Shown here: piece by piece, positions 46,141 through 57,299 of the stretch
Position numbering within the stretch: the stretch's first letter is position 1
Layout: each line of letters begins with the position of its first letter
Source: Artocarpus heterophyllus
Taxonomy: Eukaryota; Streptophyta; Magnoliopsida; Rosales; Moraceae
DNA length: 64,000 bases
Assembly: GCA_025403435.1 (NCBI GenBank)
Contig: CM046350.1
Span: 23,933,661-23,997,660, forward strand
Reading direction: 5' to 3'
Made by a program: the position numbers and the translations under genes
Notes under the pieces: model-generated
Seen by the model: only the letters and a program-made list of their open reading frames with translations
Told to the model about the DNA's origin: nothing
The model's database searches: none

Positions 46141-47030
46141 TGACTAGCAGCACCATTCATGCACTTACACGGAAAGCAGTAAAGTATGAATAGACTAAGA
46201 ACTGCGAGGAAAGTTTTAAAGAATTAAAGAGACGACTCACGAGTGCCCCGATACTGGCTATACCACATCCGAACATAGAAAACTATGTGATTTATAGTGA
46301 TGCATCAAAGACGGGCTTGGGAGCCGTTCTTATGCAAAATAGAAAAGTGATTGTGTATGCATCCCGACAGCTGAAGGATCATGAAAGGAACTATCCAACA
46401 CACGACTTGGAGTTAGCAGCGGTCGTGTTTGCATTGAAGATTTGGCGTCATTATTTATATGGAGCTAAATGCGAGATATATACAGATCATCAGAGTCTGA
46501 AATATATCTTCACACAAAAGGAGCTTAACATGAGACAACGAAGGTGGCTAGAGTTAGTTAAAGACTACGACTGTGAAATTTTATATCACCTAGGAAAGGC
46601 TAACCGAGTAGCCGATGCCCTTAGTCGTAGAACAATGTCTTCTTTTGCAATGATACAGTTAATGCCAAAACCCCTTCAGAAGGACCTGATGGAAGCAGGA
46701 ATAGAGCTAATCACTGGAAGATTGGCCCATTTGTCGTTCCGACCAGTTATCTTGGAGAACTTAAAAGAGCGACAAGAAGCAGATCCATCGCTACTAAAAG
46801 CTAGGAATGAGGTCCTTGAGAACAAAGAAACAGAATTTAGCATCTTAAAAGATAGCATTCTCCATTATAAGGGCAAAATCTGCATCCCCAATGATGAAAG
46901 ATTAAAGAAACAAGTATTAGAGGAAGCTCATGAAGCACCCTACGTGGCTCATCTAGGAGCTATTAAAATGTATCAAGATTTGAAAGGGCACTATTGGTGG
47001 CATGGAATGAAGAATGATGTCGTGTAGTTT
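46141..47030 (+). pseudogene. pol of element 2, part 2: RNase H and start of integrase
   Basis: The longest undamaged stretch of the element is the 246-codon frame 46,287-47,027. RNase H runs from [19 protein letters not shown] through [19 protein letters not shown] and [18 protein letters not shown] to [13 protein letters not shown], with the D-E-D residues of the family visible (SDAS, LELAAV, TDHQS). The linker leads to the integrase zinc-binding domain, [20 protein letters not shown] then [13 protein letters not shown] stop (tag) at 47,025-47,027 follows. Confidence 0.9.
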
Positions 47031-48171
47031 GTTGCCAAATGCCTCACATGCCAAAAGGCGAAAGCTGAGCATCAATGGCCAGCCGGCGAATTACATAAAA
47101 TTGAAATTCTCGAATGGAAATGGGACCAGATAACTATGGATCTGGTGACCGGGCTACCCAAAACTACAGGTGGACACGATGCTATATGGGTAATCGTTGA
47201 TAGATTGATGAAATCAGCTCACTTCTTACCCATTAAACTCAGCAGTTCTGTGGAAAGACTAGCTGAACTATATGTAGCCCAAAATGTTAGATACCACAGA
47301 GTTCCAAAATCTATCATTTCTGATCGAGATGGCCAATTCACTTCTAAGTTTTGGAGGAGCGTTCACTAAGCTATGGGAACGAAACTGACTTTTAGTACAG
47401 CTTTTCACCCCCAACTGATGGTCAATCTAAAAGGACCATTCAAACCCTAGAAGATATGCTAAGAGCCTGTGTGCTAGATTTCAAAGAAGGATGGGATAAA
47501 AAGCTACCGTTGATCGAATTCGCTTATAATAACAGTTATCAAGCTTCTATAGGAATGGCTCCTTATGAAGCTCTTTACGAAAGAAGATGCAGATCGCCAT
47601 TGCATTGGTATGAAACAGGAGAAAACACATTGTTGACAACGGATTTTGTGCAAAGGACGACGGAGGATGTGAAATTAATCCGTCAACGAATGGAAACTGC
47701 CTTTAGTCGACAAAAGAGTTACGCAGATCGGTGACGAAGACCCCTGGAATTCCAAATAGGGGATCTAGTCTTCTTAAAGGTAACGCCAATGAAAGGAGTA
47801 ATTAGGTTTGTAAAGAAAGGAAAACTTGGCCCAAGATACATCGGACCATTTGAAATCTTAGAACAGTGGGCAATGTAGCATATAAGTTGGCCTTACCCTC
47901 TGATCTAGCATCGGTACACAATGTATTCCATGTATCCATGCTAAAGAAGTACGTACCAGATCCTTCGCATGTTCTGCAACCAGAGGAAATTGATGTGCAG
48001 GAGAATTTGTCTTATGAAGAGAAACCGGTTCAAATATTGGCACGAGAAGAAAAGGAATTAAGGAACAGGAAAATACCTCTCGTCAAAGTTCTATGGCGCA
48101 ACCAGTAAGTGGAAGAGGCAACGTGGGAACAAGATGATGAAATGAGGAAAAGCTACCCCGAATTGTTTTGA
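47031..48171 (+). pseudogene. pol of element 2, part 3: integrase core and chromodomain-like tail
   Basis: The zinc finger is completed by CLTCQKAKAEH. The catalytic core has the first Asp in [20 protein letters not shown] (47,130) and the second Asp in SIISDRDGQFTSKFW (47,322). The Glu region is frameshifted by one base near 47,410. It resumes as LPLIEFAYNNSYQASIGMAP and RRCRSPLHWYETGEN. A further shift near 47,860 precedes NVAYKLALPSDLASVHNVFH and VSMLKKYVPDPSHVLQPEEI. The C-terminus reads KIPLVKVLWRNQ, a stop, then VEEATWEQDDEM, matching the chromodomain-like tail of the Tekay lineage, which is thought to steer integration towards heterochromatin. The final stop is at 48,169-48,171. Confidence 0.88.
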
Positions 48172-48189
48172 TTTTCGAGGACGAAAATT

Positions 48190-48204
48190 CTTAAAGGGGG
48201 TAGA
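48190..48204 (+). promoter_or_regulatory. Polypurine tract of element 2
   Basis: The sequence cttaaagggggtaga lies directly before the 3' LTR start tgtaacgaccg. Confidence 0.8.
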
Positions 48205-48205
48205 T

Positions 48206-51200
48206 TGTAACGACCGAGAAAATTTTATTAATAAAACCTAATATTTATTGGGTTTAATTAATAAATTTACTTTTAAAAATGTAAATTGTTGTAAAAATTG
48301 TAATTTTTGTAAAAATTATGATAAAGTAGGAATAAACGGCATTGAATGTAAATTTTATGGTAAATGTGATGCAATGTTGGATATTGTCGAATACAAATTT
48401 TATGAATTTAATTACTCAGAAATTTGTAAATAATATCCATAAAATAAATTTTATATCACGATTAATTGTAAAATTATGATACAAATAAGTGGGTGATTAG
48501 AATGTAAATAGGATATAGAAGTTATCCAAACCCAAATCAGGGGTAAAAAGGAGGCCGAAGCAGTATGAGTATACTGCTAAATAAAAATACAGATATGAAA
48601 AATATTATGATTGGCCTCCAAAAGTAAACGAAAAGTAAGTCAAATATTTTTATACAGTCTCAGGATCGAAAGTACATTGAATTGACCATGGAAGTATAGG
48701 AAAAATATTGTGTGATGAAAAATTACATAGTATAAATTTTTAATTTCACAAAGTGGACACTCTTTGGTTTTCTATTGGGCCACATGTCTAGAAAAGTGGC
48801 CCAATTACCTTGTAACAGCTAGTGGTATACTCATGGGTTACCATGAGTCACCAAATGTGATAAGGAAGCATTTAATGCATGGTTATCACAAAATTTCATT
48901 TCCTTTCTTCTTCTCCAAGTTCCAGCAGCCGTTGTGAGACTTCTAAAAAAATTTTTTCAGCCCCCAAACTTTGCAAAAATAACCCCAAACAAGTTTTATA
49001 AGAAAGTACAAGGATTTTCCACAAGTTTTAAGGTAAAATCCTAAACATTTTAATGAGTTTTGTGGGATTTTTCATGGGTTGAAGAGAGAAATTTATCCAT
49101 GGTATTTTTGTATGGAAAGAAAGCTTAGGAGGGAGTTCAAAGGGATTTTGAAGGCTTGAAACCAAAAGGGTGTTATTTTGGTAAGTTTTAAGTTTTAAAG
49201 TTTTGAAATTTTATGGATTTTATTTTGATTTCTATTCTTTCAAACCCATGTGGGTTCTTAAGCATGTATTTGCTGAAATTTCATGCATATGTGAAGAATG
49301 GCATGTTTGAGTTGTGAAATTTTGATTTATGGTGCAAAATTGTAATTTTTGCAAAAAGTGTTATTTTTGTAATTTTGATGTTTGACTTTGCAAAAGTAAT
49401 GTTTGAGCATGAGAATGTTTTGATTAAGGCATGAAATGGTTTCTGCAGGGGTAGAATTGTAATTTTGAAATGAATTTTTGTAAAAATACCGTAGGGACTA
49501 AATTGAAAGAAAAAGTTTCTCTTGACAGAATTGAAAAATGGCCAAAAACACCATTATACAGTGAGATTTTGGGAAAAGTTGAAACATGAAAGTTGTAGAT
49601 CTCGACGAAACTGTTAGGCAACATAGACGATTCGTCAAAAAACTCAGTCGTTTGTGAGATTTTGATTTTTCAAAAAATTTACAAAAATTGTAAAAAATTT
49701 TAAAAAGGGCAAAAACGTCATTTCTTAAAGGATTTTGAATATGGTACTTTGAGCAAAAATGATCCTTGAGAAAAATAGGAAATTTTGATGTAAAGAAGTA
49801 AATTTTAGTCCTGGGGGTAAAATCGTCAAAATTTTCAGTTCAGAGACTAAACCGCAAAGTTTTATGAAAATAGGGCATAATTGAGAAATAAAGAGATTAA
49901 ACCCACTTGGGTGTTATTTTAAAATTAGTATGTGGTTATTTTTATAAGAAGAATGAAATCGAGCTCGGGTAGGTTAGTGGACCCACGGATGGCAAAATCG
50001 TCATTTTTGCCCAAATAACCCTCACCGCTTTGAAATGTTTCCAATGGGATAAGAAAATGACTAGAAAGGTTTCCGCCCTTCATTAGAAACGATAGGGTAA
50101 AGTTAGATAGAAATAAGAAAAACCAGTGGTTTTTAGAGTTGTACATAGTAATGCAATTAAATTTATTAACTAACGGATGTTTCGTATCGAAACATAGTGG
50201 AATTTGGCTAATGGCTTTGTAATTGGCCAACAGGATCCTAGGAGTCTAGGAGAAGGAAAATTGAAGTTAAGTTGCCCGACATTCGCATCAAGTAAGTACT
50301 CATCTCACCTACAGTATGAAATTGTAAATTTAGAGTGCAAAATATATATATGTATACCTGTGTGTATATGAAGGTGTATACTTGTATGTATGCAATGACA
50401 TAAGTATTTATAAAAATGAAAGGGTATACTTGTGAGTATATGGAATATATATATATACCTGAGAGTATATAATAACATATACCTGAGTGTATATGACGAT
50501 CTGTACCAGTATGTATATTTTATGTTAAGTGCCTGTGAGTACATTATGCTATATACCTGTACGTATATTAATATGTACAAGTGTGTATATTTTATGTTAA
50601 GTACCTGTAAGTATATTATGCTATATACTTGTGCGTATATTAATGTGTACCAGTGTGTATATAAAGTATGTACCTGTGTGTACTATATCGTACAAGAGCA
50701 TTTATGTAGATTATGTTATGTATAACATGTGATCATCACTTCATGCATGGTATGATAACCATAATAAGTGAATTGGTAAACGAATCACCAAAAGTTAAAA
50801 AAAGTGTCGTACCGACTCCTGACTCAAGGGGAGTTTAAGGATTACAGGATGGTCACGGTGTTACGTAGACCTAAGTGCGCAATGGTACGAACACTTGGGC
50901 CCTAGTTAAAGATAAGAAATGATAATGATAAAGAAGGACTATAAGAAAGCATAATGAGATCATGCATTTTATTGAATGTGCATGTGGGTTTATATGAGTC
51001 TTACTGGGCGTTAGCTCATTAAGTATTTCATGTTGTAGGTATTTCGATGAAAAGGTCAGAATAAATCGTAATGATGAGTTGGCGGATGGATGATGTGTGC
51101 AGACTGGGTATGATTTCTGCCACAGTATGTTTTTTGTTGTATGGTGTTTTAAGATATTTTGAAAGTAATGTTTGATAAACTACATTGTAAAAGAAGTGTG

Positions 51201-51351
51201 ATTATGTAAACACAAGTATATGTTTGTATTTCAAAAATTGTTAAACCAGTATATGTACAGTATTTATATAAAAGAAAAAAAATTCCTAAATTTTTGTCCT
51301 AAAGTAAGTAAGAAAGAGTTTTATCACAGCCCGAAAAAGCGGGTTGTGACA
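48206..51351 (+). repeat. 3' LTR of element 2 (3.15 kb)
   Basis: It starts tgtaacgaccgag and ends gcgggttgtgaca, collinear with 38,740-42,029. It has the palindrome at 48,559-48,578, gggcaaaa motifs at 49,707 and about 49,989, arms at 50,307-50,322 and 51,025-51,040, and a shorter tandem repeat (50,340-50,690). Its terminal hairpin (tcacagcccg / cgggttgtga) is the best preserved in the window. Confidence 0.92.
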
Positions 51352-51690
51352 TTTCTTGGGTTAAGAGGGGATTTGATTCAAGGTAATTTTATGCGAAAAA
51401 TGCCTAGGAAAACTTTCAAAGGAGCCCTTGGAAAGGGTAGAATCACAAATTTTTCTTTGGGTGAGTTTTAATTTCTCAAACTTAAGGTTGATTCGGTTTT
51501 TGTTTTAATTTTTATTATTTCAAAAAGCATGAGGGTATTCAAGTAAGATTGTGATTGACTTCCATGGGTACATGGTTTATGACATGTGAGTATTGTTGAA
51601 ATTAGGGGTTAAATGTAAAAAGTGTTGGTTTATGAAAAAATAGGTTAGTTTTGTAATTTTGATGTTAGTTTTGTAAAGAATAGTGATTTG
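51352..51690 (+). repeat. 3' LTR of element 1, second part, truncated
   Basis: After the duplicated tttct, the sequence continues tgggttaagagg exactly as at 24,806 and aligns with the 5' LTR to its position 25,141 (gtgatttg). From 51,691 the two differ completely, so about 1.8 kb of LTR and the right-hand target duplication are gone. Confidence 0.88.
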
Positions 51691-52480
51691 AAAGATCTAA
51701 ATAGTAATAAGTTTTTAATTTTTGATTATTTTTATAACTAGAATTACTAAAATACTCCTAATTTAAAATTATTTGTCAATTTATCGTTAAAATTTTAATC
51801 TAAGGACATTTTTATTAACAATTTATATTTTAAAGAAAATAAACATTACATGTTAAAATACAAAAAGTAAAATGTTACGGAGCTATAGTCTAGGAGAATG
51901 TTTATAATTAATCCAAATCTTTAAAACATTTTTTTCACAAATTAAATAGAAAAGAAAGTAAAAGAAAACGAAAAGCGCAAAAATCAATTTTTCTCAGTAA
52001 ACGCCCCAACTCAACAACTCCCAGCTCACGCGCATCGCCATCAATTTCCTGTCACATTCCCATCTCATTCACCACCCCATTCTCTCTCTCTCTCTCTCTC
52101 TATTTGGTTTCCTTTTTCCTCTTCCCCTCTCTTTCTCGTTTTCTTATTGTTTTTTATTCCAATCCTAATTTCCCGGATGATTTTGATGAATGGGAAAAAA
52201 AAAAATCTTGAATTAGACAAAAGGTTTTCTTTTTTTTGAAATAAAAAAAATATATTTTTTTATATAAGTAAATTGTTTTAATTTTTTTTTAATAAAATAA
52301 AAAAAATAACTGTAATAGAATAAAAAATCTCAACATAATAAAAAAAAAAAATTATAACTATTTTAATATTTAAAAAAAAATTTTTTTGATGTCAAAAACT
52401 ACCCAAAAAAAAATGGGTCATTTATCAAAAATTTTTTTGGCCGGAGGTCCTATTTCCCACATGAGAAACCCGAACCAATC
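51691..52480 (+). other. Upstream region of the 52,616 gene
   Basis: AT-rich sequence follows the truncated LTR. From 52,000 to 52,150 there is a C/T-rich tract with a (TC)n run (52,080-52,101), as often seen in plant promoters and leaders. From 52,190 to 52,400 there are A and T homopolymer-rich stretches. No frame is supported. Confidence 0.5.
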
Positions 52481-52481
52481 C

Positions 52482-52490
52482 TATTATAAA
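52482..52490 (+). promoter_or_regulatory. Candidate TATA box of the 52,616 gene
   Basis: The sequence tattataaa lies 126 bases before the start codon, with ccaat just upstream (52,475). This would give a 5' leader of about 100 bases containing gaagaagaaagaaa. The (TC)n tract further upstream could mark an alternative start. Confidence 0.4.
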
Positions 52491-52615
52491 GACAATGTGA
52501 AGTTCCCACCTGGAGAAGAAGAAAGAAAAACAAAAGAAATTCAGTCCCTCCAAGTCCGATTCTCGGTTTCTTCTTCCTTTTCTTCGAAAATTCAATTCCG
52601 ACGCAAATCTTAGCC

Positions 52616-53815
52616 ATGCCTCTTCCATGGAAGAAAACCAAAGTGACCCGAATTTCAAGAATCGTCGCCGATCTCCAATCCCCAAAACGAGGAGGCTCTC
52701 TCGTCGTTGAGACCGGTTTCCCTACTTCCCTCATCGACCTCTTCGTCAAGAACCGCGATCGATTGAGGAAACCTTCCATGAAAAAGAAGAAGACAAAGAA
52801 GAAGTCCAACCAAAACGACAGGAACCAGCTCGAAAACGACAACGATGATCTCCCCACCTCCGATTCAATCACGAAGATTTCGCACTCGGGTCTCGACGAT
52901 TGGTCGCTTCGGGACGAACCCATTTGCGAAGAGGTCGAGAACTCGGCTCCGAGCGAGTCGGTGGAAGAGGAAGAAGAGACAACCAAGGTTGAGAGCGAAA
53001 CCCACGAATATCAGAATCGCGTTGTCGTTTTCCTGGCCGTTTTGAAGATTTTCGCGGTTGTCGTTTTGGCTCTCAGCACCAAGAAGCTCGCAGTCGGGAT
53101 CACATTGTCTGCTTTTGTTCTTCTGTTTCTCGAATGCGTTGGTAAACGATTGAGTTTTCGCTTCCTCCAACTGTTTCGGTTTAAGACAGAAGAAGGTGAA
53201 TTGGTAGAGAAGAATAAGTCGAGATCTTCAATCGAGGAAATTGAGGTTCTCGAAGCTAATAATAGTAATAACGAGGAGGTTTTTAGGGGACCTGACCTTG
53301 AGCTTCTAAGCAAGGACAAAAAGTGGGGATTTTTGGATACAAAAGAGGCTACAGAAGATCGTAAAGCTGAAGTTTTGGTGTTAGAAAAGAGCAAGAGTAA
53401 TAGCAAAACAGCCAAGATAAGAGCCAAAATTATAAAAAACATTGTGCCCAAGAAGTTGCGTAGCACAAAGAGAGACAAAAAGTTGAAATATAGTCAAGAT
53501 GAGGATAATAAGGTTGGGAGCTTTGAAGAGAGAGAAGAAGACCAAGGACGCGAAGAAGAGGAAGAAAAAGAACAAAACGAAGAGATATTTGATAAAGTTG
53601 ACGATGGGAATCAAGTGTCGGTGGCTAGTGATGAACAAGAAGAAGAAGAAGGAAGAGGAGAAGAAACAAAAAGGAATTGGGTTTGTCTAACGCTCTTCAT
53701 AATTGTTCTTGTGGGATTGTTTGGAGGTCGGATTTTAGCCTTGCTATTAGCAATAGCTTGGTGTTTTGTGTTGAAACTAGTTGGAAGACAACGGAGATCG
53801 TCCTTCGTAATCTAA
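52616..53815 (+). CDS. Multi-pass membrane protein of 399 residues, ethylene-responsive nuclear protein-like
   Basis: This is the only intact ordinary gene seen. It is a single uninterrupted frame starting MPLPWKKTKVTRISRIVADL and ending RRSSFVI. The first 50 residues hold a conserved-looking block (SPKRGGSLVVETGFPTSLID). They are followed by a Lys-rich stretch (55-63) and acidic serine-rich sequence. Two hydrophobic segments lie at about 136-153 and 159-176. A charged central domain with Lys-rich (260-292) and Glu-rich (303-350) parts follows. Two more hydrophobic segments lie at about 355-390. The N-terminal block resembles plant proteins annotated as ethylene-responsive nuclear protein (ERT2)-like. 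That match is from memory, and the hydrophobic segments suggest a membrane, possibly nuclear envelope or ER, location. Codon use is GC-richer at the 5' end. The other open frames here are shadows. Confidence 0.85.
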   Translation: MPLPWKKTKVTRISRIVADLQSPKRGGSLVVETGFPTSLIDLFVKNRDRLRKPSMKKKKTKKKSNQNDRNQLENDNDDLPTSDSITKISHSGLDDWSLRDEPICEEVENSAPSESVEEEEETTKVESETHEYQNRVVVFLAVLKIFAVVVLALSTKKLAVGITLSAFVLLFLECVGKRLSFRFLQLFRFKTEEGELVEKNKSRSSIEEIEVLEANNSNNEEVFRGPDLELLSKDKKWGFLDTKEATEDRKAEVLVLEKSKSNSKTAKIRAKIIKNIVPKKLRSTKRDKKLKYSQDEDNKVGSFEEREEDQGREEEEEKEQNEEIFDKVDDGNQVSVASDEQEEEEGRGEETKRNWVCLTLFIIVLVGLFGGRILALLLAIAWCFVLKLVGRQRRSSFVI

Positions 53816-54130
53816 AGTTGGCAAAGTCTCGGTGGATTAATTATTTGGTTAGAGGGATTTTTTTTTGTTTTCTTTTTTGTATTTTCTTACTTTTGGACGT
53901 GAATTGTTGGTTCTTTTGCATCTCACAAATTAGAGTGGTTTTGTTCGAGTCTCAAAACTGTACTAAGAAAGGTGATAACAGGAAACACGAAGTTCCACTT
54001 TTTTGTTGGGCAAACACAGACTGAGGTGTTGTACCCATAATTTGTAAATGTATTACGGAAACAAAATTGAAGAATATATTGTAATTTGTATACTTTCTAT
54101 GATTTTATTGATGCTCTTTCAATTTATGGT
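53816..54130 (+). other. 3' untranslated region of the 52,616 gene
   Basis: The downstream sequence has T-rich tracts and, at 54,066-54,120, aagaatatattgtaatttg followed by ttttattgatg, which fits a plant polyadenylation region. The exact site cannot be read. Confidence 0.4.
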
Positions 54131-55009
54131 TCATAAGGATGGTCAATTCAATAGCCCTGTTCTTTTTTTTTTTCTCTCTCTCTCTCCTTTCCTCTAGTGA
54201 CCCACTATGCCGGGGACGTCACGCCAAGTGTCCTTAGTCAACATTGTAATTGGATCCTATTTAATTTTATAATTATTAAATAATACAAAACTCTTCTATT
54301 TTAAAGATATAAAAATAAAAAAAATTACTACAGTATAAAATTTTTAAAGTTGATTTTAACCATATTTACCAAATATTAAGTTTTCCTTTCAGGTTTGATT
54401 GCACTCTTCTTCTTCTTTTTTTTTTTTTGTCCCTCAATAAAATTTGTATGCATTCTTGAAACTTGAGAGGAACCGAATTTGAAAATTTATTGTTTGCGTG
54501 ACAAGAGAGAAAAGTGGAAGGGGGAAAGGAGTGGGGCTTAGCTAAAAGATTTTTAATCTATGATTGTCACGGGAGAGAAAATAGAAGGAAATAAATTGGA
54601 TGAGAAATTTAATCTTTTAAAAGTACCCTCATTTTAGGCCTTTTACTTCCCATTTTCTTTCTATCTCACCAAATATAGCCTTCGGATTGAAGCTTGTAAT
54701 GAAAAGATCCCGTGAATTGTTCTTTATTAAAAATATTGCAGCAAAAAAGAGAGAGAGCGTGTGTTGTGAGCTTTCTTCTCAGATTAACTATTCAATGGTG
54801 TATGTTTTTTCAGTGTAAGATCAGGTCAAAACTCCAACTAAATTAATGTATATAATATACACATACAACTGATGAATCCTTTTTTTTTTTTTTTTTGAAA
54901 AACAAGACTTAGACAACTTAACAAAAACATAATGGTTCCATAATGCCTACTAGTAGCATATTCAAGGGATTCTATATCCGGTTGGGAATTCTCTTGTAGG
55001 ATAAAAAAA
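54131..55009. other. AT-rich intergenic interval, nothing recognised
   Basis: It contains a (TC)n-like run at 54,172-54,200 and T runs near 54,415 and 54,880. The last nine bases (ataaaaaaa, 55,001-55,009) match the bases after the following element. Confidence 0.45.
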
Positions 55010-56125
55010 AGGAATTTTTTACACCACAAGTCTCTAAATTTTGTAATTTTTGATATTTAGGTCTTTTTAAGAATTTGTATACTTAGATCCTCAAACTCTG
55101 AATCTCTTGGCACCTTGATCCCCATTTTAAGAATATGGATATTTAGGTCTTCAAACTCTTGATTTGTTTATATCGTGAGTCTCCATCTTATTTTTACTTT
55201 TAAATAACATAATAGATATCAATATTTTGAGGCTTTTTTGCACCTTGGATCCCAAAAATGTATTTTTTAACAGAAAGGTCCCTAAAGCTATACTTTTTAA
55301 AAGTAGAACTCATTGTCTTTTGTGCAAAAATAATATGTAAATGCCTTAGCATAAAATTAATTATGATGACAGCAAAGAGATTGATTATAAATAAAAAAAA
55401 TTCATAAATATCTATTTTATTTTATTTTTAGTAAATTGGTACCAAATTATAATGATGTAACTAAATAATTGTAACGTAACAATATTTAATTGCTCAATTA
55501 CACACTTTTCTTCCCAAAAGATCTTTAATATAATTAAGGATAATAAAAAGTATGTAATCAAATAGTATATAAGTGGCCAACTAATTGTTATATTTGTCTT
55601 TGGTTATATTGTTGTAATTTGAACCAATTCAACCAAAATATAATGGAATGGATGGCTAATTTTTCAATGATATTTGTGAATTTTTTTGGGTTATAATCAA
55701 TTACTTGTCAATAATCATCATAATTAACTTTTTTTAAGGCATTCTATAATTTTAGACCAAAAAAATAAGTTATATTTCGAAAAAAAAAAAAAAGGAAAGC
55801 TTTTGGGGACCTTTTTGTTAAAATATATATATACATTTTTTGACCAAAAAATCAAAATATTGACATCTCTTATATGCAAAAAGAATACGAGCACTAATGG
55901 TGTCAACAAATTAACAATTTGAGGATTTAAATAATTTAATTCTTAAAATAGGGACTTACAAAGCCAATAAATTGAAAGTTTAAGGACCTAGGTGTTTAAA
56001 TTCTCAAAGCGGGGACTAAGATGCTAACAAATTAGAAGTTTAAGAATCTAAGTGTCTAAATTCTAAAAATAGGGATCCAAGTGCTAAAGGTTGTAAAATT
56101 TGGGGACCTATGACGTAAAAATCCC
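55010..56125. mobile_element. Mutator-like MITE with long periodic inverted repeats
   Basis: The left end (aggaattttttacacc) and the right end, read on the minus strand (gggatttttacgtcat), start inverted repeats of more than 250 bp. Each arm contains about three or four imperfect 65-bp units with the cores aggtc-t-aaactc and ttttaagaatttg. A further inverted pair (ttttaacagaaaggtccc at 55,267 and its complement near 55,810) lies inside. Flanking 9-bp sequences ataaaaaaa (55,001) and ataaaaaac (56,126) differ at one base, fitting the 9-bp duplications of Mutator-type elements. No transposase frame is present. Confidence 0.6.
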
Positions 56126-57299
56126 ATAAAAAACCTAAAGGTAACATGCAAGTTTTTTCAATAAACCACCAAATTATCTTTTTTTAAGTGTTAGATTATC
56201 TTAAAAAACATATGATTATCTAACGGATTTTCATTAAATTTAATGCTTTAAAATTGTGTTCATTAATGGAGTTTCCAACACTAGGGGCTCATTAAATTTG
56301 CTTTTATTTTTAAGCTCTAGAATAAGAGAAAGATAAGTTATGACTTTTTAATTATTGTTTGGATGGTACATTGAAAATAGCCTTTTGATTTCATAAAAGT
56401 TTTTAAACTTGTCTGGTTAAATGAATCAAAAACTCATATTGTAATAAAAAGTAACATAACACAAAGATATAAATGAAATTTTTTATTAATAAAAGGTTAT
56501 TATGTAAACAAAAACATTTTTCACATACACTTTTGTTTTTTCAATAAGTCCTAAGGAGTCGGCTCATTGTAAAGGAGTTTAAAGCCAAAAATCCATTGAA
56601 TGAGTTTATATAAAAAGGTCCAAAAGTATTTTTTTCAACTAAATAAGCCGAAATCATTTTCTTAAGCCATTTTACACGGACCCTAAAGAATTCTCCATCT
56701 TGCTTATGCATGAACAATGATGAAACCTAACAATGGGAACCTTGATGACAAAGATTCTTCCCTCCCCTTTCATCATGAAGTTCATAAAAATTTCACCAAA
56801 CTCAAAAGGGTGATTGAGCATATGTCCAATAGCCTAGAGTATTATTATAAGACAAGGGTGATTCCACCAATAAAACATAAATTTTGCAATATTAAATATA
56901 CAAATGGAATCCACCTTTAAATATACAAATACAACCCACCTGAAATTGTCCCTGTATTTTTTTTTTCAATAACATATTCACCTTTTTGAACAGCCAACAT
57001 TGTAAACAATGTCTAATCTTTGTTTAATCAAAATAAGTTTAGTGTGCTTCTAAAACCACCACAAAAATTGCTTGAGTAAGCGTGGAAGTCACCAAATGGT
57101 GCACATGATATTCTTTATAGGTGTTTGACAGTGGTAGGAATCACTCAGTTTTCATCACAATCTCAGTTATAAACAGTGTAAAGCTTTTATATGTTACGAT
57201 AACAATAAAAAAATATACTACAATATAAAACTCTCATATATTTCAATAAAAATAATTCTTATCATTAATTTTTACTATTTTTTTAAACACTCTATTAGT
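56126..57299. other. AT-rich interval, nothing firmly recognised
   Basis: A 67-codon frame (56,717-56,920) has no domain and is not called. Confidence 0.45.

Larger units (their letters stand above)
38740..51351 (+). mobile_element. Element 2: complete but mutated Tekay/Del-like Ty3/gypsy retrotransposon nested in element 1
   Basis: Both LTRs (38,740-42,029 and 48,206-51,351) are present, along with primer binding site, additional gag-like frame, gag, pol and polypurine tract, on the same strand as element 1. The 5-bp duplication tttct flanks it exactly, and joining the flanks recreates the uninterrupted LTR sequence seen at 24,795-24,815. It is therefore younger than element 1. The pol frames are longer than those of element 1, but several stops and frameshifts exclude activity. 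LTR-LTR differences are mostly transitions, roughly 6-8% by eye. Confidence 0.9.
23958..51690 (+). mobile_element. Element 1: outer chromodomain-type Ty3/gypsy (Tekay/Del-like) retrotransposon, interrupted twice
   Basis: The parts, in order, are: 5' LTR 23,958-26,958; primer binding site; first gag-like frame (27,115-27,909); inserted solo LTR B (28,125-33,006); gag (33,228); protease, reverse transcriptase, RNase H, integrase and chromodomain-like tail (to 37,855); polypurine tract; and the 3' LTR from 37,890. The 3' LTR is split by element 2 at 38,739 and resumes at 51,357. It ends prematurely at 51,690, lacking the sequence equivalent to 25,142-26,958. The order gag-PR-RT-RH-INT places it in Ty3/gypsy. 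The C-terminal block and the 3-kb LTRs fit the Tekay lineage. Confidence 0.85.

Noticed and set aside
52450..53638. Several frames of 85-178 codons opposite or overlapping the 52,616 gene
   Set aside because: They are shadows of the intact 399-codon frame and its leader, with no independent domain or start support.
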